Shown here piece by piece: positions 44,091-52,330 of a stretch of 64,000 nucleotides of DNA. Origin of the DNA: CAWHMS01 sp963830495. Its GTDB lineage: Bacteria > Actinomycetota > Actinomycetes > Propionibacteriales > Nocardioidaceae. How positions within the stretch are numbered: the stretch's first letter is position 1; every line of letters begins with the position of its first letter. The position numbers and the translations under genes are program-made. The stretch is from the NCBI GenBank assembly GCA_963830495.1, contig CAWHMS010000002.1:930001-994000 (forward strand), given 5' to 3'. The notes beneath the pieces were generated by a model. It was given only the letters and a program-made list of their open reading frames with translations. It had not been told where the DNA came from and did no database searches.

Positions 44091-44131
44091 CGATAAATAG
44101 TTTGCGCCCCTGATTCGAGGGCGCGTACTCT
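44091..44131 (+). promoter_or_regulatory. whiB7 promoter with AT-rich WhiB7-type upstream element
   Basis: An AT-rich tract (CGATAAATAG, 44091-44100) directly precedes TTGCGC (44102-44107). An 18-nt spacer leads to TACTCT (44126-44131). WhiB7 activates promoters with an AT-rich motif just upstream of the -35, bound by its AT-hook, so this is the expected autoregulated promoter. Transcription would start near 44138, giving a leader of about 400 nt. Confidence 0.6.
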
Positions 44132-44231
44132 TCATGCACGCGAAGGGGCCGATTGCCCTGCCGCGGACCAGAGACACCAAGCTCCGCTGGGACCATCTCC
44201 CGGCCGACACCGAAGGAAGGAGGAGCTGACG

Positions 44232-44432
44232 ATGATCACGATCACCACGGATATCGCGACCACGATGACGCCTGCCGTCATGCCTGCCCTCCTCGCCGAG
44301 GTGTCGAGCATCGGCGCGTACGTCTCGGGTCGTCGCTCGTCCGCTGGCTGCGTCGCCGTCAACCTCGGTGTTCGTGTGCCGGCATTCCCGAAGGGCGCCT
44401 TGGGCGTCCGTGCTTGGAGCCCACCGGTCTAG
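44232..44432 (+). CDS. Upstream reading frame in the whiB7 leader
   Basis: 66-codon frame starting MITITTDIATTMTPAVMPAL, with a strong AAGGAGGAG ribosome-binding site 7 nt before its ATG. It ends 27 nt before the terminator stem. Known whiB7 leaders carry such a frame, whose interrupted translation by ribosome-targeting drugs lets transcription run on into whiB7. The peptide itself is probably not a functional protein. Its Thr-rich start and Arg-Arg-Ser-Ser middle could be stall-prone (inference). Confidence 0.7.
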   Translation: MITITTDIATTMTPAVMPALLAEVSSIGAYVSGRRSSAGCVAVNLGVRVPAFPKGALGVRAWSPPV

Positions 44433-44458
44433 AAGTGTCTTTCCTGACCGGCACCTCC

Positions 44459-44496
44459 AAGCCGCGGACTCCCACACCGGGATCCGCGGCTTTTTC
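44459..44496 (+). terminator. Rho-independent terminator (attenuator) before whiB7
   Basis: AAGCCGCGGA (44459-44468) pairs with TCCGCGGCTT (44483-44492) across a 14-nt loop and is followed by a run of five T. It lies between the leader frame and the whiB7 ribosome-binding site, so it should stop transcription unless the leader is being translated poorly. Confidence 0.85.
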
Positions 44497-44540
44497 GTTT
44501 ACCCCGTCCGATCGACGAAGGTCACAAGGAGGTGACAACA

Positions 44541-44828
44541 ATGACACTCAGCGTCCTCGACGCACTCATGGCGAGTGAAGAGAGTCTCGCGCAGGAGCTG
44601 CCATGCCGGTCGAATGACTCGGAGCTGTTCTTCGCCGAGTCTCCCGCCGACGTCGAGATGGCCAAGGCGCTGTGCCGTCCCTGTCCGGTCCGAGCCGAGT
44701 GCCTCGCAGGAGCACTCGAGCGCAAGGAACCGTGGGGAGTGTGGGGAGGAGAGCTACTCATCACAGGAGTAGTGGTTCCCCGCAAACGGCCTAGGGGTAG
44801 ACCACGCAAGTGCGAGGCTGCCGCCTGA
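44541..44828 (+). CDS. whiB7: WhiB7 transcriptional activator
   Basis: 95-residue Fe-S WhiB protein that binds the primary sigma factor and activates intrinsic antibiotic-resistance genes. Cluster cysteines are C22, C45, C48 and C54. The G-x-W-G-G turn is at 66-70 (GVWGG). The C-terminus carries the AT-hook RGRPRK (85-90), which sets WhiB7 apart from other WhiB proteins. AAGGAGG (44526-44532) places the start at ATG 44541 rather than GTG 44532, which overlaps the ribosome-binding site. Long leader with attenuator upstream; uvrD2 before it as in M. tuberculosis. Confidence 0.94.
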   Translation: MTLSVLDALMASEESLAQELPCRSNDSELFFAESPADVEMAKALCRPCPVRAECLAGALERKEPWGVWGGELLITGVVVPRKRPRGRPRKCEAAA

Positions 44829-44920
44829 CCGCACTCGACCGACAGCGAGACCGACGTCCGGACTCGCCCAAGCAACAAAGGAAATCGATGACCCAGATCT
44901 ACAGAACAAGGAGCACGGAG

Positions 44921-45085
44921 ATGTATCTCATGCAAGAAGACCTGGCACGCGCCCATATGAACGCGCGTCTCCACGAGGCGCGCGAGTGGCGCAAGGCCAA
45001 CCACCTGAAGCGTTCACAGCGGCTCGCCCGTAAGGCCGAGCGCGCCAGCCAGCAGGCCCGCCTGCTGCTCGCCCGCGCGCTGTGA
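44921..45085 (+). CDS. Small basic helical protein
   Basis: 54 residues, strongly basic and Ala/Arg-rich (MYLMQEDLARAHMNARLHEA, then WRKANHLKRSQRLARKAERA). It is predicted as one long amphipathic helix, perhaps for nucleic acid or membrane surface. AAGGAG at 44908-44913 lies 7 nt before ATG 44921, so that start is preferred. ATG 44888, with a weaker AAAGG, would add 11 residues. I recall similar small proteins in Nocardioides but no function. It stands between whiB7 and a strong hairpin. Confidence 0.6.
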   Translation: MYLMQEDLARAHMNARLHEAREWRKANHLKRSQRLARKAERASQQARLLLARAL

Positions 45086-45095
45086 GCACACGCCC

Positions 45096-45138
45096 GTAGT
45101 GCCCGGAACTCCTCCCGACGAGGAGTTCCGGGCACTAC
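45096..45138. terminator. Perfect 19-bp hairpin, probable terminator
   Basis: Bases 45096-45114 (GTAGTGCCCGGAACTCCTC) are exactly complementary to 45120-45138 with a 5-nt loop CCGAC. Only CTTTG follows, so there is no full T-tract. It ends the whiB7/small-protein transcription unit and stands 10 bp before the next gene. Confidence 0.7.
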
Positions 45139-45148
45139 CTTTGTCGGC

Positions 45149-45316
45149 ATGGTCAGCTGTCACCTCTGCGGTCGAGTCCCTGACGGTGACCCCGACGAGG
45201 TGCCCTGGACCTGGGCCACGTCGGTGGAGCGCGGCGAGACCCTGGTCTTCTGCGACGCGTGTGCTCGCGAGCACACGCGCAGCATCGAGTCCAAGCTCGA
45301 CTCGGAGTGGTGGTAA
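45149..45316 (+). CDS. Small CxxC/CxxC zinc-ribbon protein, 3' end replaced by element insertion
   Basis: 55-residue protein with CHLCGRVPDG (Cys4, Cys7) and FCDACAREH (two more cysteines near 34-37), a treble-clef or ribbon zinc site, and the terminal tract SIESKLDSEWW. No function is known to me. The stop TAA at 45314 comes from the integrated element. At the other end of that element (54001-54043) the same codons for SKLDSEWW continue as AKGP and TAG, the likely original C-terminus. The gene therefore survives insertion with only its last residues changed, which is typical of attachment sites. Confidence 0.75.
   Translation: MVSCHLCGRVPDGDPDEVPWTWATSVERGETLVFCDACAREHTRSIESKLDSEWW
45286..45313 (+). 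other. Left attachment site (attL) of the integrated element
   Basis: A 28-bp sequence beginning CGAGTCCAAGCTCGACT and ending GGAGTGGTGG is repeated exactly at 54001-54028. Bases on either side differ. The integrase gene starts 30 bp inside this copy. Confidence 0.88.
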
Positions 45317-45343
45317 GCGGTAAGCCGTTGACCTGCGGTTTCA

Positions 45344-46320
45344 TCAGGCGTCACCCCCTACAGTCCGCAGAGAGTCCGCACGATCCTCGAAAATGGTTGC
45401 AACCGCCGCCCTCGTCGAGTCGTCGGAGTCCGGCCATAAGTGGCCGTACGTGTCGAGCGTCGTCTTCGCGCTTGCGTGCCGGAGCCGCGTCTGTACGACT
45501 TTGACGTCGAGGCCGCTTGCGATCAGCAGCGAGGCGAAGTAGTGGCGAAGGTCGTGATACCTGAATCCCTCGGCCAGACCGGCGACCTTGGGCCTGGCCG
45601 CGCGAACGGCGCTCTCGAGCGTCCACGGCGCGAGCTGGCGTCCTCCATGGGTGAGCAGCGTTTCTGCCCGCCACGCCGCCACGTGCGCCGACAGCGTCGC
45701 CGCGAGCTCGTCAGGGATGGGAATGGCCGTGCGGGACGTCTCGCTCTTGAGTGGCTCGGCTGGATACTGCACCGCCGGGTGGATCACGCCGCGCATGAAG
45801 TCGACGTCAGCTACGCGCAGCCCGCAAACCTCAGCGGAACGCAGTCCCGCGAAGGCGCCGAGCAGGATCGCGGCCCGCAAGTGAGCCGGCATCTCGTCGT
45901 GAAGCGCCCACACCTGGGCAGTGGAGGCCACGTAGGCGCGTTGCTTGCCCTGACCCGGCGACGTACGGCGCGAGCACGGCGAGCGGGCTATCAGGCCGTC
46001 GTGCACGGCGTCTGAGAACACTTGTGACAGCCGCGAGTGAAGACGGAGATGTAGCTCGGGGCCAACCCTTCCGCAGCCATCGCGGAAGTCCACGCCTTGA
46101 CATGCGAGGGCCGCACCGCCGAGAGCTGCATCCTGCCGAAGTGCTCGACGATGCGCGCTAGGTGCACCTCTGCTTGCCGAACGGTCGAAGGCCGGCGCGT
46201 CCGGCACCCCTCAAGCCAGGTTGTGCACCACTGCTCGACCGTGGTGCGGGCCATCTTTGGGCTGACGTGCGTGCCGCTGACGAGAGCTTGGCGGTCTGTT
46301 CATCGAGCCACCGTTGCGCG
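45344..46320 (-). pseudogene. Tyrosine recombinase (integrase), truncated and frameshifted
   Basis: Phage-type tyrosine integrase. The catalytic domain is intact from about 46030 leftwards: Arg in GAFAGLRSAEVCGLR, His-x-x-Arg in FRYHDLRHYFASLLI, a second His in TRLRHASAKTT and the nucleophile Tyr in LDTYGHLWPD. The SAM-like core-binding domain (TTVEQWCTTWLEGCRTRRPS, then RPSHVKAWTSAM) is in another frame, broken near 46035 where one C seems missing. Further frame trouble lies near 46280, and the N-terminal arm-binding domain is cut off near 46320 by the IS21-type fragment. It is probably inactive, which would have fixed the element in place. It lies 30 bp from attL, the usual position. Confidence 0.85.
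45362..45380 (+). promoter_or_regulatory. Integrase arm-type repeats, left end
   Basis: AGTCCGCA occurs at 45362-45369 and 45373-45380, exactly 11 bp apart, within the 3' end of the integrase gene. The same octamer with the same 11-bp period occurs near the right end of the element. Confidence 0.6.
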
Positions 46321-46321
46321 A

Positions 46322-47259
46322 ACCGCACGTAGTGGTCCCGCGGCAGGCGGACCCGGGTCCGCCAGCCCACCACGGGCGGGGATGGCGGCAGCGTGAGCAT
46401 CGCGTCCCGGTCGGCCGGCCACCGGACGGTCGGGGCGCAGCCGATCCGCCGCGAGTGCCGTCCGTTCGCCCTGGCCAGGAAGTCGGCCATCTGGGTGTTG
46501 AAGTCCGCCGGTCCGGTGAAGGTCCGGCCGGGCAGGAAGGAGGTCTCGAAGTAGCCGTTGTTGCGTTCGGTCAGACCCTTGGCTTCCGGATCGCGTGGCC
46601 GGCACAGGTGTACCCCGATCCCCATGGAGCCACGGAAGGACTCGAACTCCTCCGATAGCGTCGGCTTCCCACGTCGCCAGGCACCGACCGCGCGCTCGTT
46701 GTCCCACACCAGCTGCCGCGGCACCGCACCCATCGCGACCAGCAGCTGCCAGTGGCCGGCGATCAGGTCCGGCGCGGTGCGAGACGGGATCATCACCGCC
46801 CACCGCATCCGCGAGTACCCCGAGGTCATCACCAGCACCGGCGGTGATCCCTCCTGGCCCGCACCAAGCGGGTTCGACGCGGGCGGAAACCACAGGTCGC
46901 ACTGCACCCGATGCCCCGGGTCGTACTCGGTCCGCGACGCCGGGTCCGGCGGCAGGTAGTAGCCGCAGCTCACGGACCCGGTCCTTGAGCACCGTCAGAC
47001 CATGCTCCCAGCCGATCCTTTCCGCGATCACCGTGGCCGGCATCGTCGGCGTCGCCCGCAACAGCTCCCGGATCTGCGGTTCGACCGCGTCGACCACCGA
47101 CCCCTTCGCCGGCCGCGAATACGACGGCGGCGAGTCACTCGCCAGAGCACGGCGCACCGCGTTCCGCGAGATCCCCGTCTTCCGCACGATCGCCCTGATC
47201 GCCATCCGCTCCGCCGTGTGCAGCCGACGGATCTCCGCCAAGTCCTCCACTGTCATCAC
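46322..47259 (-). pseudogene. istA: IS21 transposase IstA, frameshifted and C-terminally truncated
   Basis: About 313 residues of an IstA transposase. The N-terminal helix-turn-helix (VEDLAEIRRLHTAERMAIRAI, HTH core IRAIVRKTGISRNAVRRAL) is followed, after a single-base frame change near 46970, by the DDE catalytic core: Asp in RVQCDLWFPP, Asp in QLVWDNERAVG and Glu in KGLTERNNGYFETSF. The C-terminus ends at the junction with the integrase gene. It cannot be functional in this state. Confidence 0.82.
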
Positions 47260-47310
47260 CCTCCACAGGGTCGAGCAGGGGGTCCGTCTTCACCCGTCGA
47301 TCAGGGGTCA
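46322..47310 (-). mobile_element. IS21-family element remnant (istA only)
   Basis: Remnant of an IS21-type insertion sequence. The right boundary near 47310 is marked by a TGACCCCTG and ACGGACCCCCTG repeat pair like the multiple terminal repeats of IS21. The left boundary near 46322 is where transposase sequence (VRLPRDHYVRF) changes abruptly into integrase sequence (AQRWLDEQTAK). The istB gene and the C-terminal part of istA are missing, so a deletion followed or accompanied insertion. Confidence 0.65.
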
Positions 47311-47519
47311 GTAACCTGCCGCTGGCCTGCACGTTCGTCGGGGTTGGGGGTTTTGAGAAAGCGGAGAGAAGGAGAACGCCCGCGATATCCGGGTGGCCGC
47401 TTCCGGGCTGAGTCGATTGGATCTGTCGCAAGTCCCAACATCTCCCAGCCGACGAGGGCACCCTCGCGTTACGGCACGCTCACCCAGCCCCGCGAACGCC
47501 GATGATCGGTGGATCCGGG

Positions 47520-49187
47520 CTACGCGACGGCGATGGGTTCGAGCAGCGCTTCGTCCCTGCTCTTGCGGAACGCGAAGTACGCCCACACGGTTCTGACCAC
47601 GCTCCAGACGAGAGCGACCACGCCGCTTGCCATCAGCCCATAGGCGAGGTCGGGCAGCCCGAGCGCGAGGGTCGACAGCGGCGCCCCCAGTTGCCTGGGC
47701 AACAGCACGAGGACCAGCAGCGCCCAGGCGAGGTTGCAGATGAGCGCTGCGCCCGTGCGGAACCTGGGGCCGAAACGACCGGTGGGGACACGCCTCCGTC
47801 GCAGTCGTGTGGCAGACCGGATCATCCCGGTGGCCTGGAGACAGATCGCTCCGAGCACGGCCGCGTAGACCAGGAAGAGGCCGGTGCTCGACGGAGGAGG
47901 TGGTGGCTCTTGCCCCTCCAAGATGCTGGCGACACCCGCGGCGACGGTACCCATGCGGCCCCGGAAGAACAGGTCTTGGGAGTTCTCTGCGTTCATCAGC
48001 ACCACCACGCCCTGATTGCTCCGGGGAATCAGCACGATATTCGCGTGATAGTTGAACGTCTCTCCCTGATGAAAGACCGCCGGGACCTCGTTGACGTCAC
48101 CGACAAACCAGCCCATGCCGTAGGACGTGCCGGCTTCAGCCGTCGAGACAGCGGGGCGGTGGAGTGCGGCCGTCCCCGATGGGGAGAGAACGGCCACGCC
48201 GTCGTACTTGCCCTCGTTGAGCTGGGCTGTGACGTAGTGGGCCATGTCTTCGGCGCTCGAGATGAGAAAGCCGGCAGGGAGCAGGCCTCGGTTGTACGGC
48301 TCGTCGGCGGCTGCCGGCCAGCCGAACCAGTAGCGGTGGCCCTCGGCCAGGCCGTGCGGCGCCGCGTCGGCCTTTGAAGTGAAGGACATGCGCATCTTCA
48401 AGGGGTCGAAAATGTGCTCCTGGACGTAACTCTCGTAGGCTTGCCCGCTCACGGTCTGCACGATGAGCCCCAACACCGAGTAGCCGATCGTGCTGTACTG
48501 GTGAACCTCACCCACGGCCTCCGTCAGCTCGACGGTGCTCAACTCGCGGACGGCCTCTTCCAAAGCGCTGTCGGTCGTATCCCCGTTCCCCTGGAACGAC
48601 CTTCCCGTCTTCGTGGAGAGACCGCTGGTGTGGTTCAGCAGATGGCGGACGGTGATCTCGGCGGAAGCCTCCTCATCGGCCACCCGGAACCAGGGGATGT
48701 ATCGCACAACCGGCGCGTCGAGTTCGATCGTTCCCGCCTCGACCATCTGCATGATCGCCAGGGCAGTAACGGACTTGGACACGGAGCCGATGATGAAGGG
48801 CGTCTGTGGTGAGACCCCCCGCCCGGACTGGTCGGCATCTCCGAAGCCGCGCATGTGAACGATTCGATCGTCGCGCACGACGGCCAGGGCCAGGCCGGGG
48901 ATACGCTGGGCGTCCATCTCGGCCTCGACGAACCGGTCTATCTGAGAAAACTCGGTCGCGTCTTCTGTTGCAGCGGTCACGTCGGAACCTCCGGGACGGC
49001 TCGCCAGAAACGCACCACCGAGAACCGCTGCGATGAGAAGGATCCCGACCACGTACTTCCGGCGACTCTTGTTCAGGCGCTTGTGCCGCCGGCCGGGGTT
49101 TGGCGCCCTGGCTTCACCTGTCCCGTCTTCGTGGGATCCACTGGTCGGCAGCTCGTCCACCTCGTTCTGGCTGGCGCGTTTTCTCAT
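47520..49187 (-). CDS. Serine hydrolase (class C beta-lactamase-like) with C-terminal membrane domain
   Basis: 555 residues. An N-terminal membrane helix (about 45-63) is followed by an extracytoplasmic beta-lactamase-like domain (about 80-430) with the catalytic S135-V-S-K138, a Y231-S-T where Y-x-N is usual, and a late FHQGETFNYH (H-x-G box). Three or four membrane helices end the chain (from about 438). Such proteins are D-alanyl-D-alanine carboxypeptidase or esterase relatives, so beta-lactam resistance should not be assumed. The gene is visibly less GC-rich than its chromosomal surroundings and is likely cargo of the integrated element. The membrane protein gene lies 40 bp upstream. Confidence 0.82.
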   Translation of the reverse strand: MRKRASQNEVDELPTSGSHEDGTGEARAPNPGRRHKRLNKSRRKYVVGILLIAAVLGGAFLASRPGGSDVTAATEDATEFSQIDRFVEAEMDAQRIPGLALAVVRDDRIVHMRGFGDADQSGRGVSPQTPFIIGSVSKSVTALAIMQMVEAGTIELDAPVVRYIPWFRVADEEASAEITVRHLLNHTSGLSTKTGRSFQGNGDTTDSALEEAVRELSTVELTEAVGEVHQYSTIGYSVLGLIVQTVSGQAYESYVQEHIFDPLKMRMSFTSKADAAPHGLAEGHRYWFGWPAAADEPYNRGLLPAGFLISSAEDMAHYVTAQLNEGKYDGVAVLSPSGTAALHRPAVSTAEAGTSYGMGWFVGDVNEVPAVFHQGETFNYHANIVLIPRSNQGVVVLMNAENSQDLFFRGRMGTVAAGVASILEGQEPPPPPSSTGLFLVYAAVLGAICLQATGMIRSATRLRRRRVPTGRFGPRFRTGAALICNLAWALLVLVLLPRQLGAPLSTLALGLPDLAYGLMASGVVALVWSVVRTVWAYFAFRKSRDEALLEPIAVA

Positions 49188-49227
49188 CGACCGCTACTCG
49201 CGACTGTGCGGGACAGGTACCGAAATC

Positions 49228-49860
49228 TCATTCCACCGTTGCGGCCTCCGGCGCCCGATCGAGGGTTGCTGCTCGGCTACTCCACACGCCGAGCCAGACG
49301 AATGCCAGCCCGAGAACCACCCCACCGCTGAGGTAGACGAACCCAATCGGCACGCCGGACAGGAAGCCGGCCACGAGGATGGTGATCGAGATGTTTCGCG
49401 GAATGACACGAGCCCGAATGCTCGCCACTCCGTACATGGCCCAACCGATGCCGAACAGCAAGAAGCTGCTCACACCCCCGATGATCAGCCTGCCCCCAAC
49501 GAAGTCTTCGATGGCGTCGGGTTCGACCTCCGCCAAGCGCGGCACCGCAAAGGCCTCGTACCACCAGTCCCCGGTCATGAACATCGTCCCGACCACCGCC
49601 GCTCCGAAGGCAAGAGCCCCGAACGCGCCGGCGGTGCGCGCCTCACTGTCATATAAGGCCACCAGAGCGATCACGAGGAGCGCGAACGCCAGGATCGACA
49701 CGACGCTGTTGACCGCATGGGTGGTGCTGAGGACGTACTGCTTGAAATCTCCGATCTCGGCCGGCGTCGTGAAGAGGATCACCGGTCGGGTGATGATCAT
49801 CAGCACGCCCGCGACGATTGCGATCGGCGCTCCATAGCGGGTCAGCGTCTTAGCCTTCAT
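49228..49860 (-). CDS. Six-helix membrane protein, unknown function
   Basis: 210-residue integral membrane protein with about six hydrophobic helices (for example IAIVAGVLMIITRPVILF, SVVSILAFALLVIALVAL, ITILVAGFLSGVPIGFVYL). No motif identifies a function; a DUF4386-like fold is conceivable but unproven. ATG 49860 has AAGGA 5 nt upstream. With the serine hydrolase gene 40 bp downstream it forms a two-gene operon of element cargo, again less GC-rich than the backbone. Confidence 0.7.
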   Translation of the reverse strand: MKAKTLTRYGAPIAIVAGVLMIITRPVILFTTPAEIGDFKQYVLSTTHAVNSVVSILAFALLVIALVALYDSEARTAGAFGALAFGAAVVGTMFMTGDWWYEAFAVPRLAEVEPDAIEDFVGGRLIIGGVSSFLLFGIGWAMYGVASIRARVIPRNISITILVAGFLSGVPIGFVYLSGGVVLGLAFVWLGVWSSRAATLDRAPEAATVE

Positions 49861-50369
49861 GAGATTCCTTCGTTCGCCGGGTGAGCTGCCACGCTCGACC
49901 TGTGGCGCGAGGTAGGGGGCGACCCCCCGTCTTTGGACTCGCCTCGCCACATCTCAGATCATGGCGCCGGTCATACGGGGTCCGGATACAACGCTTTGCC
50001 CACCGTGCCACACTCTTCCGAGAGCTCACAAGGGTCCGACCCCACCGGCTAGTCCGCACGTCGTGTCGTCCCGCATCGCAGGATTGGCCCTGGGCGGCGG
50101 ACCAGGGGGCAGCTCGTCCGGGACCAGGCGACCGCTCATCGGCTGCTTGTTTCATTGACCTAGGACCGGCGCCTGGCGAGGCTCGGTCCAGGCGCCCGGC
50201 TCGTCGCTCTCATTTCGGCTGCCCACGCTGGTCGTGTGGCTCTCATTTGGCCTGCGCGGGCCGGGCGTCGCCAGGGCCAGGAGAGGCTCAAGAAGGGTTT
50301 GTCGTACTCGAAGCAGCGTTGCCCTTCCGGCTCGACAACCAATGGTGGATCGAGCAACGGAGGAATGCC
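49861..50369. other. Gene-free stretch before the IS110-type transposase
   Basis: About 500 bp without a convincing gene. The half nearer the transposase (about 50160-50369) contains two near-repeats of GGCTCTCATTT (50207-50217 and 50239-50249) and is GC-rich and foldable. That is where IS110-group elements encode their noncoding bridge RNA. The rest shows nothing recognisable. Confidence 0.4.
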
Positions 50370-51552
50370 ATGAGCACGCCAACTGACCGTGTCGTGATCG
50401 GGATGGACCCGCACAAGCGCTCAGCAACGATCGAGGTGATGGACCGCTGACGAGGCCGTCCTGGGCGGCGGCCGGTTCGGCACTGACCGTGACGGATACG
50501 CCGCGATGCTGCGCTACGGCAGGCAGTGGCCGGACCGGGTCTGGGCGATCGAGGGCTGCGCCGGCATCGGCAAGCACATCGCCAACCGGCTGCTGGCCGA
50601 CGGCGAACAGGTCGTCGACGTGCCACCCAAGCTGTCCGCCCGGGCACGGGTCTTCGCCACCGGACAGGGCCGCAAGACCGACGCCACCGACGCCCACTCG
50701 GTCGCGCTGGTCGGGACCCGGATGACCGGTCTGCGTCCGGTCGTCAACGACGAGCAGCTCGCGGTGCTGCGGATCCTGGTCGACCGGCGACGGTCGCTGG
50801 GCGAGGACCACACCCGGATGGTCTCCCAGCTGCACCAGCTGCTGCTGGAGCTGATCCCCGGCGGCGCGAAGAAGGATCTCTCCGCCCGCCAGGCCAAGGC
50901 ACTGCTGGCGAAGGTCCGACCCCGCGACGCCGCCGGCAAGACCCGCCGCCGCGTCGCCGCGGAACTGATCAGCGACCTCGAGCGGATCTACGCCCGGAAG
51001 AAGGCCGCCAACAAGGAACTCACCGAACTCCTCGCCGCGACCGGCACCGGGCTGCTGGACCTGCCCGGCATCGGCCCATCCGGCGCCGCCCGGCTGCTGG
51101 TCGAGGTCGGCGACATCACCCGCTTCCCGAACAAGGCCCACTTCGCGTCCTGGAACGGCACCGCACCCATCGACGCCTCCTCCGGCGACCAGGTCCGACA
51201 CCGCCTGTCCCGCAGGCGGGAACCGGCAGATCAACCGAGTCCTGCACATCATGGCCCGCGTCCAGATCCGCAACCCCAGCGAAGGCCGCGACTACTACGA
51301 ACGCAAGAAGGCCGACGGCAAAGCACCCATGGAAGCCATGCGATGCGTCAAGAGACGACTCTCCGACATCGTCTACCAGCAGATGCTCAACGACGCCACT
51401 GCACACGACGCAGGACGGGCCCGGGAGGGCAACAGGGAAACGACTCTGACTCCAGCGCGACCGACTCACATCCCAACGCCGGCTCTTCGGACAAGCCACT
51501 TCCCGGACCCGCCACCAACCAGCCTAAGACACCACTTCGCAAGGCCGGTTGA
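50370..51552 (+). pseudogene. IS110-family transposase, two frameshifts
   Basis: About 390 residues of an IS110-type DEDD recombinase. The start RVVIGMDPHKRSATIEVMDR carries the first catalytic Asp and then meets a TGA. One base further on the frame resumes with EAVLGGGRFGTDRDGYAAML, GKHIANRLLADGEQVVDVPP and ATGQGRKTDATDAHSVAL (D-x-x-D). The C-terminal transposase_20 part (DLPGIGPSGAARLLVEVGD) runs to a second single-base break near 51215, after which NRVLHIMARVQIRNP and GRDYYERKKADGKAPMEAM follow. ATG 50370 has GGAGG upstream. Not functional as read. No terminal inverted repeats are expected for the family, so the element ends are unknown. Confidence 0.82.
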
Positions 51553-51760
51553 CACAGAAGGGAGCCATGAGCGGACGAACCCAGCCGTTCAGGCGGGCCT
51601 GAAACGGTCGCGATCGGCGCGCCGGCCCTCGCCGGCGGTCTTCGGGGTCGCGGTAGCGCAGCACGCGGCGGGAGAACATCTCGCGCCTTCGCCCTTTTGG
51701 CTGTACGTACGGCCGATGTCGCATCACGGCGGCCTCGGCAAAGGGAACGCCGGGGCCGGT

Positions 51761-51920
51761 TTCAGGAAGCGCTCGGCTCCGAGGGTCGAATGAACCGGCC
51801 CGGCATCCCACCCTTGCCCGCTGCCGGGACCGTCCAAACCTGAGGCTAGCGTGGACCGGCGCGATTCCCGCGTCTCCGGGGCAAGGGTTCACGCCGGCCG
51901 ACTTCCGCGACGCGGTTTGC
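51761..51920. repeat. Diverged element repeat, copy 1
   Basis: About 160 bp sharing long stretches with copy 3: GCGCTCGGCTCCGAGGGTC, then GAACCGGCC-GGCATC-CACCC, CCGTCCAAACCT and GCGACGCGGTT, all in the same order and spacing. No gene is convincing in it. Confidence 0.65.
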
Positions 51921-51966
51921 ATACTCCCCGCAGTCTCGGATGATGCACCGGAGTTGCACTCGCGGG

Positions 51967-52149
51967 TCAGTCGGCTGTCCTCAACCGCTCATGGTCGACC
52001 CATCCGAGATGTCGCGCCCCAACGGCGATGGTGTAGCGGGCAAAACCTTCCCAGCGGCCGTCGCGACGACGCCACGCCTCGAGCTGGCCAGGCCACAAGT
52101 GCTCGTCGCGGCGCACGTCGACGGGCCGCGGCGGGGTGACCAGGCGCAT
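51967..52149 (-). CDS. Small hypothetical protein
   Basis: 60 residues, with VDVRRDEHLWPGQLEAWRRR and ARYTIAVGARHLGWVDHERL. The Trp/Arg-rich pattern resembles short actinobacterial hypothetical proteins I have seen beside dinB or imuA-type genes, but I cannot name a function. It is the only stretch of the repeat region that reads as a clean protein. Parts of copies 2 and 3 of the repeat (for example GAARYTLMAARRLAY in copy 2) look like decayed relatives of it. Confidence 0.4.
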   Translation of the reverse strand: MRLVTPPRPVDVRRDEHLWPGQLEAWRRRDGRWEGFARYTIAVGARHLGWVDHERLRTAD

Positions 52150-52330
52150 CAGGCCAAGGGTAGAAGCGTGCCGGGCCGCAGTCGCTTCGCCCCAAGGACG
52201 GTGACCCGGCACGGCCGAAACATAAGCGACAGTCATGGAGATCTGGAACTGGCCGGTGCGGTCGCGGACTCGGGAGAGAGTGGATGCTTCCGCGCCGACC
52301 AGCCCCCCGTAGGGACCCGAGCCGGTGCCG

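Noticed and set aside
41872..44196. Open frame of 774 codons antisense to uvrD2
   Set aside because: Same artefact: the opposite strand carries intact helicase motifs and this frame has no recognisable domain.
45286..45313. tRNA 3' end as attachment site
   Set aside because: The 28-bp repeat does not fold as a tRNA acceptor/T-arm and is in frame with a protein gene instead.
47520..49187. Beta-lactam resistance gene
   Set aside because: Only S-x-x-K and a weak H-x-G box match class C enzymes; Y-x-N is altered and the membrane domain points to a peptidase or esterase relative.
51251..51793. Separate 180-residue protein after the IS110 transposase
   Set aside because: Its first part is the frameshifted C-terminus of the transposase and the rest is read-through into the repeat region.
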